This document shows, piece by piece, positions 7,898-15,954 of a DNA stretch of 64,000 nt. How positions within the stretch are numbered: the first letter of the stretch is position 1; each line of letters starts with the position of its first letter. Source of the DNA: Thermogemmatispora sp042408965. GTDB taxonomy: Bacteria > Chloroflexota > Ktedonobacteria > Ktedonobacterales > Ktedonobacteraceae. The translations under genes and the position numbers were made by a program. Where the stretch lies: positions 48,298-112,297 of the forward strand of contig JBHOQN010000005.1 in assembly GCA_042408965.1 (NCBI GenBank). The letters run 5' to 3'. The notes under the pieces are model-generated. The model was not told where the DNA came from. It ran no database searches and saw only the letters and a list, made by a program, of their open reading frames with translations.

Positions 7898-10347
7898 GAC
7901 AGAGACCACGGCTCGTGGTCATTGGCAACGGCATGGCCGGAGCCAGACTGGTCGAGGAAGTCGTGGCCCGCCAGGGCAATGAAATCTTCGAGATCGTCGT
8001 CTTCGGCGCTGAGCCTTATGGCAACTACAACCGTATTTTGCTCTCAGGGGTGCTGGCCGGCACCTACTCACCTGACGACATCTTTCTCAACCCGCCGCGC
8101 TGGTACAGCGAACACGGGGTCACCTTCTACGCCGGCCGGGCAGTCACCGGCATTGACTGCCAGCAGCGTCAGGTCGTTACAGCCGACGGCGGCGTGGAAT
8201 CCTACGACAGACTCGTCATCGCCACCGGGAGCAGGCCACACATCCCCTCACTGGATCACCTGTACCACGAGGACGGAGGCCTGATCAAGGGGGCCTTCAC
8301 CTTCCGTACCCTCGACGACTGCCAGGCCATTCTTGAGCACAGCGCCCATGCTCGCAGCGTAGCCGTCATTGGCGGCGGTCTGCTCGGCCTGGAGGCCGCC
8401 TGCGGGTTGCTCAATCGCGGCCTGGAAATCCACCTGATCCACAGGCCAGCCCACCTCCTGAACATTCACCTCGACCGCCAGGGCAGTGCCATTCTCAAGC
8501 GCCTCGTCGAGGAACGCGGCGTTCACCTCTACCTTGGCAGGGAGACGATCGCTGTGATAGGCGAGGAGCGCCTGCGGGGACTCCGCTTCAAGGACGGCTC
8601 ATCACTGGCGTGCGACGCCTGCATCATCGCTACAGGAATCCGCCCCGAAACGCGCCTGGCAGAAGAGGCCGGCCTGCAGGTAGAACGAGGCATCGTCGTG
8701 CAGGACGACCTCTCCTGCAGCGCGCCCGACGTCTACGCCCTCGGCGAGTGTGCTCAACACCGTGGACGCACCTATGGGGTCGTTGCCCCGCTCTGGGAAC
8801 AGGCCCGCATCCTGGCTGAGCGCCTGACCGACGAGGGCTGCCAGCGTCTCTACGAAGGTTCGACCATTTCCACACGCCTCAAAGTCATGGATATGGAACT
8901 GACCGTCATGGGGGAGAACGAGGCGTCTGGCAACGAGGACGAGGTGATTACCTACGCAGAGCCAGCCCGGGGCCTCTACAAAAAGCTGGTCGTGCGCTCT
9001 GGACGACTGGCCGGCGCCATCCTCCTCGGCGACACTCCCACCACCCCGCGCCTGTTGCAGCTCTACCATCGCGGCGAGCAACTGCCAGAGAACCGCAGCG
9101 AACTGCTCTTCCCCTGCAGCGGTGGCGGCAAGCAACCACTGGCAGTTGCAGATCTGGCAGATGATACGCAGATCTGCAACTGCAATGGCGTCTCCAAGGG
9201 AGAGATCGTCGCAGCAGTCAAAGGCGGACGGCGCAGCCTCAAGAGCCTCTGCGAGGCGACACGCGCCGCCACCGGGTGCGGCTCCTGCAAAGCACAGGTG
9301 CAGGCCCTGCTCGAGCTGGCCTGCGAGGGCACAGTCGTCGATGATCCCTCACAACACTACTATGTGCCAGGCATTCCCCTGACCAAGCCGGAACTCGTCA
9401 GGGTCATCAAGGAGCGACAGCTACGTAGCGTCTCCGCCGTCTTTGAGGCGTTGACCAAGGGCCAGGAGGATGCCGCCAGCAAAGCTGGTCTGGCCTCGCT
9501 GTTGCGAACGATCTGGGGGAGGGCCTATGACGATGAGCGCGACGCCCGCTTCATCAACGACCGGGTCCATGCCAACATCCAGAAGGATGGCAGCTTCAGC
9601 GTCGTCCCACGCATCTACGGGGGAGTGACCTCGCCCCAGCAACTGCGCCGCATCGCCGACGTCGCCGAGAAATACCGTGTTCCTCTCGTCAAAATCACGG
9701 GAGGCCAGCGCATCGACCTGGTGGGCATCCCCAGGGAGCAACTGCCGGCCGTCTGGCGCGATCTGGGCATGCCCTCAGGCCATGCCTATACAAAGGCCTT
9801 CCGTACCTGCAAAACCTGCCTCGGCAGTGACTTCTGCCGCTATGGCCTCGGCGACAGCACGGCGCTGGGTATCAGCATCGAACGTCGCTTCCAGGGAATC
9901 GAGACACCCCATAAGGTCAAGCTCGCTACGGCCGGCTGTCCACGTAACTGCTCCGAGGCAACCACTAAGGACCTGGGTGCCGTGGCCATCGAGGGAGGCA
10001 GATGGGAGATCTACATTGGCGGCGCGGCTGGCTCGCGGGTGCGGAAAGGCGACATCCTCTGCGTGGTTGATACACATGAGGAGGTGCTACTCTACATGGG
10101 GCGCTTCATGCAGTACTATCGCGAGCACGCCCGCTACCAGGAGCGCACCTACGACTTTGTCGAGCGTGTGGGGATTGAACATCTGCGCCGCGTCTTGGTA
10201 GAGGATGCAGAGGGCATCTGCGAGCGCCTTGATCACGAGATCCAGGCAGCCGTTGATGCCTACTTCGATCCCTGGAGCACGGAAGCCGAGAACCCGGTCA
10301 CTCCTGGCCAGTTCTCCAGCGTCCTCGAACCAGTCTCCGTCAGCTAG
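7894..10347 (+). CDS. nirB: NAD(P)H-dependent nitrite reductase, large subunit
   Basis: An 817-residue siroheme enzyme reducing nitrite to ammonium. Domains in order: FAD/NAD(P)-binding disulfide reductase fold (VVIGNGMAGARLVEE near the N-terminus, second Rossmann motif VAVIGGGLLGLEAA), a BFD-type 2Fe-2S domain (CNCNGVSKGEI..TGCGSCKAQV, all four Cys present), the ferredoxin-like half domain, and the siroheme/4Fe-4S domain with TCKTCLGSDFC and ATAGCPRNCSEA. The length is normal for NirB. The start overlaps the nitrate reductase stop by four bases; NirD follows after 52 bases. Electrons flow from NAD(P)H through FAD and FeS centres to siroheme. Confidence 0.95.
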   Translation: MRQRPRLVVIGNGMAGARLVEEVVARQGNEIFEIVVFGAEPYGNYNRILLSGVLAGTYSPDDIFLNPPRWYSEHGVTFYAGRAVTGIDCQQRQVVTADGGVESYDRLVIATGSRPHIPSLDHLYHEDGGLIKGAFTFRTLDDCQAILEHSAHARSVAVIGGGLLGLEAACGLLNRGLEIHLIHRPAHLLNIHLDRQGSAILKRLVEERGVHLYLGRETIAVIGEERLRGLRFKDGSSLACDACIIATGIRPETRLAEEAGLQVERGIVVQDDLSCSAPDVYALGECAQHRGRTYGVVAPLWEQARILAERLTDEGCQRLYEGSTISTRLKVMDMELTVMGENEASGNEDEVITYAEPARGLYKKLVVRSGRLAGAILLGDTPTTPRLLQLYHRGEQLPENRSELLFPCSGGGKQPLAVADLADDTQICNCNGVSKGEIVAAVKGGRRSLKSLCEATRAATGCGSCKAQVQALLELACEGTVVDDPSQHYYVPGIPLTKPELVRVIKERQLRSVSAVFEALTKGQEDAASKAGLASLLRTIWGRAYDDERDARFINDRVHANIQKDGSFSVVPRIYGGVTSPQQLRRIADVAEKYRVPLVKITGGQRIDLVGIPREQLPAVWRDLGMPSGHAYTKAFRTCKTCLGSDFCRYGLGDSTALGISIERRFQGIETPHKVKLATAGCPRNCSEATTKDLGAVAIEGGRWEIYIGGAAGSRVRKGDILCVVDTHEEVLLYMGRFMQYYREHARYQERTYDFVERVGIEHLRRVLVEDAEGICERLDHEIQAAVDAYFDPWSTEAENPVTPGQFSSVLEPVSVS

Positions 10348-10399
10348 CAGAACGCGACCATGGAAGCCTACGCAGCAAGCAAGAAGGAGGTACCAGAGC

Positions 10400-10741
10400 A
10401 TGGCAGAATCGCTGCTACAACTGCGCACCACCCGCTATAACCTGGGACATATCAGCCGCATCCCACGAGGGGAGGGACGCACCTACCGCGTAGGAGAGAA
10501 GCTGATCGCCGTCTTTCGCACGCGCACTGAGCGGATCTTCGCCACTCAGGCCCTCTGCCCCCATCGCGGTGGACCGCTCGCTGATGGCATCACCGGAGAC
10601 ACCAGGGTCATCTGCCCGCTGCATGCCTACAAGTTCGACCTGGCAACGGGGGAAGCGCTGGGGAACCCCTGCAGCGCGCTGCACACCTATGACGTCTCCC
10701 TCGACGCAGACGGTAATATCCTGTTGACGCTCGAGGAATAA
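10400..10741 (+). CDS. nirD: Nitrite reductase small subunit, Rieske-type with complete cluster ligands
   Basis: A 113-residue Rieske-fold subunit partnering NirB. Unlike NirD proteins that have lost the cluster, this one keeps the full 2Fe-2S ligand set: Cys53-x-His55 (CPHRG) and Cys72-x2-His75 (CPLHAY). It should therefore carry a working Rieske centre. The start is fixed by AAGGAGG at 10384-10390, nine bases before the ATG; an upstream in-frame extension is out of place inside the nirB end. The gene is followed after five bases by hemD. Confidence 0.92.
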   Translation: MAESLLQLRTTRYNLGHISRIPRGEGRTYRVGEKLIAVFRTRTERIFATQALCPHRGGPLADGITGDTRVICPLHAYKFDLATGEALGNPCSALHTYDVSLDADGNILLTLEE

Positions 10742-10746
10742 GCCAC

Positions 10747-11571
10747 ATGGTCAGGCCCTTCGAGGAAGCTACCATCGTGCTACTGGAGGCACGCATGAGC
10801 AGTGAGCTGAGCGCACTGATCGAACGCCATGGAGGGCGGGCGCGCTGCGTCCCGGCGGTGCGTGAGGTGCCCGCTGCCGAGAGCAAGCGGCAGGCCAGGA
10901 CACTGCTCACACAGCTCGCAACGGGAAAGATTCAGGTGGTGATCTTCTACACAGGCGTAGGGGTGAACGCCCTGCTCCGCGAGAGCGAACGCCTGGGCCA
11001 GCTCACGACGCTGCTGGAGCACCTGCGGAAGGTCAGACTGATCTGCCGAGGTCCCAAGCCGGCCGCCGTGCTCAAGAAGTACGACCTGCCCGTGTATAGA
11101 AGCGCGCGCGAACCGTACACGACCGACGAGCTGCTCAGTGCCATCACCGGCCTGGATCTGCACGATCGCGGCGTGGCAGTGGTGCACTATGGCGAACGCA
11201 ACCCGCTGCTGGTAGCTCACCTGCAGGAGAGGGGTGCCCTAGTCACAGAACTCTGCCTCTATGAGTGGCATCTGCCAGAGGACACAACGGCCCTACGGCA
11301 GGTCATTAACGACCTGATCAGCGGCCAGGTGGATGCTCTCCTCCTGACCAGCCAGGTCCAGGTACACCACCTCTTCCAGGTCGCCGACGAGATGGAGCGG
11401 AGGCAGGCCCTGATTCGTGCCCTGCGACGCGAGATCGTTGTAGCCTCCATCGGACCGACCTGCACGGAAGCCCTGCACAGTTATGGCATTCTTCCCCAGG
11501 TCGTGCCCCATCACCCGAAGATGGGCCACCTGGTCAAAGCCCTGGCCAGCTACATGAACGGCCGCACCTGA
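10747..11571 (+). CDS. hemD: Uroporphyrinogen-III synthase
   Basis: A 274-residue HemD-family protein that closes hydroxymethylbilane to uroporphyrinogen III, the branch point to siroheme. Family features include the N-terminal lobe start (ATIVLLEARMSSELSALIERHGG), the inter-lobe FYTGVGVNALL, RGPKPAAVLKKY, VVHYGERNPLLVAHL and the C-terminal ASIGPTCTEAL. The position five bases after nirD indicates it supplies siroheme to NirB; HemD domains next to or fused in nitrite reductase operons are known in other phyla. No siroheme synthase (CysG/SirC) or uroporphyrinogen methyltransferase lies in the window. Confidence 0.85.
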   Translation: MVRPFEEATIVLLEARMSSELSALIERHGGRARCVPAVREVPAAESKRQARTLLTQLATGKIQVVIFYTGVGVNALLRESERLGQLTTLLEHLRKVRLICRGPKPAAVLKKYDLPVYRSAREPYTTDELLSAITGLDLHDRGVAVVHYGERNPLLVAHLQERGALVTELCLYEWHLPEDTTALRQVINDLISGQVDALLLTSQVQVHHLFQVADEMERRQALIRALRREIVVASIGPTCTEALHSYGILPQVVPHHPKMGHLVKALASYMNGRT

Positions 11572-11756
11572 GTCCCCAGAGAGGGCGAAGAGCAACCAGA
11601 CAGAGCACGAACGCGCCCACTGCTGGCGCTGCGTTGACTGATAGATCAACCGTACGTCCGGCTGATCATCTCTCTCAGAGGCGTCTAGCCGTTGGCGACT
11701 ACAGCCACGAGAACACGACAGGCACCAGCAAATGAAATAAAGGAGTACCTGCAACA

Positions 11757-12161
11757 ATGGATGTCATTCTCTTACAAGAGAGTTTTGAGATGGTCGCTCC
11801 CCAGAAAGACCGTTTTGCACGCCGCTTCTACGAGCGCCTCTTCGCCGCCTACCCTGAAACGCAGGCTCTTTTCGCGAAGAGCGATATGCGCCGCCAGGAG
11901 AGTGCTCTGATGGCGACACTGGCAGCCGTTGTCGCCGGGGTAGAGCGTGGGGAAAACCTGGGGCCCACACTGCAGCGGTTGGGCGCGAGACACGCCACGT
12001 ATGGAGTGGAACCAGGACACTATCCCCTGGTTGGCGAGACCCTCCTGGCAACCTTCGACGAGTTCCTGGGACCAACGTTCACTCCTGCCATGCGAGAAAC
12101 CTGGGCCCAGGCCTTTGAGGTGATCAGCAGCCAGATGATCGCCGCTGGAAAGCCAGCATGA
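11757..12161 (+). CDS. Single-domain globin (flavohaemoglobin-type haem domain)
   Basis: A 134-residue globin resembling Vitreoscilla haemoglobin and the haem domain of flavohaemoglobins: MVAPQKDRFARRFYERLF, then ARHATYGVEPGHYPLVGETLL. Tyr25 fits the distal B10 tyrosine and His79 the proximal F8 histidine that binds haem iron. No FAD/NAD reductase domain follows, so a separate reductase would be needed. Between nitrite reductase and the nitrate transporter, a likely job is scavenging NO formed from nitrite. AAAGGAG lies upstream of the ATG; 185 bases separate it from hemD. Confidence 0.85.
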   Translation: MDVILLQESFEMVAPQKDRFARRFYERLFAAYPETQALFAKSDMRRQESALMATLAAVVAGVERGENLGPTLQRLGARHATYGVEPGHYPLVGETLLATFDEFLGPTFTPAMRETWAQAFEVISSQMIAAGKPA

Positions 12162-12292
12162 CAGACCGACCGCCGGAACAGATGCTCAGGCAGGCTATCA
12201 CACCAGACACAGAGAAGGAAGAGCGTTGCCAGCCTGAGCAAGCTCGCTCAGCCCGCTCATCGAGAGCCGGCTGGAGGAGGTAAGATATCGCC

Positions 12293-13510
12293 ATGCGTAT
12301 TGTGCGCAGAGGTCCGCTCTCCACATTGCTCGCTGCGTTCCTTCATTTCGATACCTGCTTCACCCTCTGGGTACTGCTGGGGGCGCTGAGCATTCCTGTT
12401 ACCCAGAGCCTGGGCCTCAATGCCGCCCAGCAAGGGATCATGGTAGCAGTGCCCACACTGGGAGGGTCCCTGGCTCGCTTTCCACTGGGAATCCTGGGAG
12501 ACCGTTACGGCTACAGGCGTGTCGGCACCCTCATGCTCGTCTTTCTCTTCTTCCCCCTGCTGGCAGGCTGGCTGCTACCGTTGAACTTTCCGGCAGTGCT
12601 TCTCCTGGGCCTGCTCCTGGGAGTTGCCGGAGGCTCATTTGCTATAGCACTACCGCTGGCGAGCCGCAGCTATCCCCCTGAAAGGCAGGGCCTGGTGATG
12701 GGAATCACGGCGGCCGGTAATATGGGGACTGTGATCGCGAACCTTGCGGCACCAGCACTGGCCCGAAGCTACGGCTGGCACGCAGTCATGGGGCTGGCAA
12801 TGCTTCCCCTGGGCCTGGTCCTGCTGATCTTCGTGACACTGGCCGGAGGAGAACAGAAAGGACCAGCCACGCAGAAAGCCACCGCAGGTTACAGCGCCGT
12901 CCTGAGAAGCGCAGACGCCTGGTGGTTCTGCCTGTTCTATAGCGTCACCTTCGGAGGATTCGTCGGATTGAGCACCTTTCTCCCCCTCTTCCTGCACAAC
13001 CAGTATCATCTCAACGCCGTGAGCGCCGGCATGTTGACAGCCGCAGCCAGCTTCATCGGGAGCCTGGCACGTCCCCTGGGCGGCTACCTGGCCGACCGGG
13101 TAGGCGGGACCCAGATGCTCAACGCCGTCTTCACAGCGGTGGCCATCCTCTATGCACTACTCGCCCTCACACCATCCTTCGGGATAGGCGTGGCACTCAT
13201 CCTGCTGCTGCTGGCCTGCCTGGGCATGGGCAACGGCTCCGTGTTCCAACTGGTCCCGCTGCGCTTCCCCGCCGAGATCGGCCTGGCCACCGGCCTGATC
13301 GGCGCCTGCGGTGGGCTGGGAGGCTTCATCCTGCCCTCGCTGCTCGGAAGCATCAAGCAAGTAAGCGGATCATACGTCGCGGGCCTGGTCACGCTGGCCC
13401 TGCTGGCAACGCTAGCCCTCCTGGTGCTGCGCCTGCTGGTGACCTTCCGGCGCGAATGGCACGCGGTGCGTGAGGCCAGAACACAGGCGCAGATGCCCCT
13501 TCACCCGTGA
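12293..13510 (+). CDS. narK: Nitrate/nitrite transporter, major facilitator family
   Basis: A 405-residue MFS protein with about 12 membrane segments. NarK-family hallmarks are visible: the N-terminal FDTCFTLWVLLGALSIP, the loop LARFPLGILGDRYGYRRV, and the Gly-rich nitrate signature AAGNMGTVIANLAAPAL, with a related Gly-rich motif GACGGLGGFILPSLLG in the second half. It should import nitrate (and perhaps export nitrite) across the cytoplasmic membrane. GGAGGAGGTAAG precedes the ATG. It ends the nitrate cluster. Confidence 0.9.
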   Translation: MRIVRRGPLSTLLAAFLHFDTCFTLWVLLGALSIPVTQSLGLNAAQQGIMVAVPTLGGSLARFPLGILGDRYGYRRVGTLMLVFLFFPLLAGWLLPLNFPAVLLLGLLLGVAGGSFAIALPLASRSYPPERQGLVMGITAAGNMGTVIANLAAPALARSYGWHAVMGLAMLPLGLVLLIFVTLAGGEQKGPATQKATAGYSAVLRSADAWWFCLFYSVTFGGFVGLSTFLPLFLHNQYHLNAVSAGMLTAAASFIGSLARPLGGYLADRVGGTQMLNAVFTAVAILYALLALTPSFGIGVALILLLLACLGMGNGSVFQLVPLRFPAEIGLATGLIGACGGLGGFILPSLLGSIKQVSGSYVAGLVTLALLATLALLVLRLLVTFRREWHAVREARTQAQMPLHP

Positions 13511-13621
13511 AGTGCAACACATACACGGCCTGCCTCACCCATTACGAGCCTGGCGCGCTCAGCTCTCCCGGCCGCAGAGCAGTGGTCGGGCTGCCAGACC
13601 CTGGTAGTGGTCCGCCATTGG

Positions 13622-13630
13622 TGTTATACT
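13622..13630 (+). promoter_or_regulatory. Extended -10 promoter element
   Basis: TGT directly before TATACT forms an extended -10 (TGnTATAAT-like) about 90 bases upstream of the cystathionine beta-synthase start. No good -35 is seen, as expected for this promoter class. Confidence 0.45.
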
Positions 13631-13720
13631 GTGGCTACTATCTCAGGCGGGCAGACCGACCCGCAGAAGACACTGTGCAGGACGCAATTACAACAAGAGG
13701 AAGAGAGGGAGAGTGGAGAT

Positions 13721-15127
13721 ATGCAGGAACAGAGAGAGGCAGAGCCTACAATGGGCGACATGCGCTACTACAACTCCATCCTGGAGGCCATAGGCAATAC
13801 TCCGCTGATACGCCTGCAGAAGGTCGCTGCTGATGTGCCACCTCTGGTGCTGGCCAAAGTCGAACTGTTCAACCCCGGCGGCAGCGTCAAAGACCGCATC
13901 GGGCCGGCGATGATCGAGTACTGTGAACAGCACGGGCTGCTGAGGCCCGGAGGGACCATCGTCGAGCCGACCAGCGGCAACACAGGGCACGGGCTGGCGA
14001 TCGCCGCAGCACTGAAAGGCTACCACTGTATCTTTGTAATGACAGACAAGGTGAGCGAGGAGAAGCGCAGCCTGCTGCGCGCCTACGGAGCCGAGGTCGT
14101 TATCTGTCCCAGTACCGTTCCCCCCGACTCTCCCGAGCATTACAAGAACGTGGCCCACCGCCTGGCCGAAGAGATTCCCGGCGCCTGCTGTCCCGATCAG
14201 TATGCCAACCCGGCCAACCCTGCGGCCCACTACGCAACCACCGGACCAGAGATCTGGCGGGACACCGCCGGGCGGATCACCGCCTTCGTCGCAGGCATCG
14301 GTACTGGCGGTACCATCACAGGAACAGCGCGCTTCCTGAAGGAGAAGAACCCTGCCATCAAGATCATCGGCGCCGATCCTCCAGGCTCCGTCTATTCGGG
14401 AGATACCCTCCGACCCTATAAAGTGGAAGGAATCGGGATGGAGCTCTTCCCCAAGAACTACGATCCCTCACTCGTCGATGAAGTCATCCGCGTCGAGGAT
14501 CGCATCTCCTTCTACTGGGCGCGACGTCTGGCCCGCGAGGAGGGCATCCTGGTCGGTGGCTCAGCCGGGACGGCGCTGGGAGCAGCGCTGATCTACGCCC
14601 GCCGTCTCTCACCCGACGACGTCGTCGTGGTGCTCTTCCCTGACACAGGACGCGGTTACCTGAGCAAGCAGTTCAACGACACCTGGATGCGCGAAAACGA
14701 CCTCCTGATGCAGGCCGAGAGCGAGCAGCCCACGCTGCGCGACGTCCTGACCTACCGCCGCACACACGAGGGCAGCATGCCCCTGGTCGTCAGTGTTTCA
14801 CCACACGACTCGATCGCCGACGCCGTCGAGCTGCTACGTCGCTACGGAATCAGCCAGACACCAGTGATCGAGTGCGGTCGCATGGTTGGTAGTCTGACAG
14901 AAGATCTGCTGCTCCAACATCTGGCAAGCGGTGAGTCACTCTCAGCCACCACCGTCGGAGCACTGCAGGGACCACCGTTCCCCGAGCTCGGGGCCGACAC
15001 GCCCCTCAACGAGGCCTACGCTCTCTTCCGAAGCGGACAATCCGCTGTCGCCGTGATCAGCGGCACACAGCTCGAAGGCATCGTGACCAGAAGCGACCTG
15101 CTGGAGTTCTGGGCCCACGCGCGCTAA
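13721..15127 (+). CDS. Cystathionine beta-synthase-like PLP enzyme with C-terminal CBS pair
   Basis: A 468-residue protein. Residues about 14-325 are a fold-type II PLP domain of the O-acetylserine sulfhydrylase/cystathionine beta-synthase class: NPGGSVKDRIG (PLP lysine Lys57), PTSGNTGHGLA, and the phosphate loop GIGTGGTITGTARFLKE. Residues about 335-468 form two CBS motifs (PLVVSVSPHDSIADAVELL.. and ..AVAVISGTQLEGIVTRSDLLEF), an adenine-nucleotide or SAM-sensing Bateman module. This fits trans-sulfuration from homocysteine and serine to cystathionine. The haem-binding N-terminus of animal CBS is absent. GAGGGAGAGTGGAG precedes ATG 13721; an open extension to 13607 covers the promoter. Confidence 0.88.
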   Translation: MQEQREAEPTMGDMRYYNSILEAIGNTPLIRLQKVAADVPPLVLAKVELFNPGGSVKDRIGPAMIEYCEQHGLLRPGGTIVEPTSGNTGHGLAIAAALKGYHCIFVMTDKVSEEKRSLLRAYGAEVVICPSTVPPDSPEHYKNVAHRLAEEIPGACCPDQYANPANPAAHYATTGPEIWRDTAGRITAFVAGIGTGGTITGTARFLKEKNPAIKIIGADPPGSVYSGDTLRPYKVEGIGMELFPKNYDPSLVDEVIRVEDRISFYWARRLAREEGILVGGSAGTALGAALIYARRLSPDDVVVVLFPDTGRGYLSKQFNDTWMRENDLLMQAESEQPTLRDVLTYRRTHEGSMPLVVSVSPHDSIADAVELLRRYGISQTPVIECGRMVGSLTEDLLLQHLASGESLSATTVGALQGPPFPELGADTPLNEAYALFRSGQSAVAVISGTQLEGIVTRSDLLEFWAHAR

Positions 15128-15152
15128 CCCCAGACAGGCCGTACACAGGATT

Positions 15153-15190
15153 CCGGGGCGGCCATGCCACAACGTGAGCCACCGCCCCGG
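15153..15190 (+). terminator. GC-rich hairpin after cystathionine beta-synthase
   Basis: CCGGGGCGG (15153-15161) pairs perfectly with CCGCCCCGG (15182-15190), followed by a C/T-rich tract. It lies just before the next promoter, which supports a terminator role although a clean T-run is missing. Confidence 0.5.
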
Positions 15191-15205
15191 CCCTCCTCAG
15201 CCATC

Positions 15206-15234
15206 TTGACAGATCGCAAACAGCAGCGTATGAT
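15206..15234 (+). promoter_or_regulatory. Near-consensus sigma70 promoter of the archease-rtcB unit
   Basis: TTGACA (15206-15211), 17-base spacer, TATGAT (15229-15234): one mismatch from consensus overall. The start of transcription would be near 15241, about 45 bases before the leader ORF. Confidence 0.75.
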
Positions 15235-15284
15235 AGGACGAGAGCGCGTCTTGTCTGATCGCCACGAGAGAAAGGAGGCCAGCC

Positions 15285-15404
15285 ATGAGTGCAGTGCACT
15301 ATCCAGTCACCGCCATCGTGGCTGCTCCAGCGCCCTGCCCGAACACAGCCATCAGGACGAATGGCGCAGGCGGTAAACACACGAGGATGGGAAGGCGGGC
15401 ATAG
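15285..15404 (+). CDS. Possible 39-codon leader ORF coupled to archease
   Basis: ATG at 15285 follows AAAGGAGG at 15271-15278 with six bases between, an ideal ribosome site. The frame runs 39 codons and stops at TAG 15402-15404, whose G begins a GTG-ATG start pair for archease (TAGTG). Such a stop/start overlap usually means translational coupling. The peptide is Ala/Pro/Arg-rich with one Cys and has no recognised family. It may be a real small protein or a regulatory leader in an RNA-repair operon. Ribosome site strength and position are what I see; expression is inferred. Confidence 0.45.
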   Translation: MSAVHYPVTAIVAAPAPCPNTAIRTNGAGGKHTRMGRRA

Positions 15405-15406
15405 TG

Positions 15407-15829
15407 ATGGAGCAGCCGCCCTACGAGGTGTTTGAACACACGGCCGACATCGGCCTTCTCGCCTACGGGGAGAGCCTGGCCCAGTTGTTCGCCCATGCGG
15501 CCGAGGGGATGGAGAGCCTGATGGTGCCCCTGGAGCAGGTACGACCGCAGGTCAGCCGTGAGATAGAGGTCGAAGGAGCCGACCTGCTCTCACTGCTGAT
15601 TGCCTGGCTGAGCCATCTGATCTTTCTGTTCGATACCGAGTTTCTGCTTTTTGGCCACGTTGACATCGAGGAGATCTCAGAGACGCACCTGAAGGCACGT
15701 GCGCTCGGCGAGCCATACGATGAACAACGCCACGAGTTGAGCAGCGCCATCAAAGCGGTCACCTGGCATCAGGCAGAGATCGTTCGCACGGCGGAAGGAT
15801 ACCAGGCACGCATCATCTTCGACATCTAG
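15407..15829 (+). CDS. Archease, activator of RtcB
   Basis: A 140-residue archease: PPYEVFEHTADIGLLAYG at the N-terminus (the conserved H-T-A-D motif), an acidic middle, and AVTWHQAEI..IIFDI at the end. Archease promotes guanylation and turnover of the RNA ligase RtcB. The rtcB gene follows 125 bases later on the same strand, the usual partnership. A GTG at 15404 could add one residue; ATG 15407 is chosen. Its ribosome site is weak (GGAAGGCGGGC), consistent with coupling to the upstream 39-codon ORF. Confidence 0.9.
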   Translation: MEQPPYEVFEHTADIGLLAYGESLAQLFAHAAEGMESLMVPLEQVRPQVSREIEVEGADLLSLLIAWLSHLIFLFDTEFLLFGHVDIEEISETHLKARALGEPYDEQRHELSSAIKAVTWHQAEIVRTAEGYQARIIFDI

Positions 15830-15954
15830 CCATCTCCCCGCCATTTCCTCCCCGTCCCTGCAGACAGGCAGAAGGAAACTGCCGAGTGTGGCCCCACCCT
15901 CGTCGCATGAGCAGCAACACAAGTCTATCTTTGAACAAACGAGGAGGATTCCCC

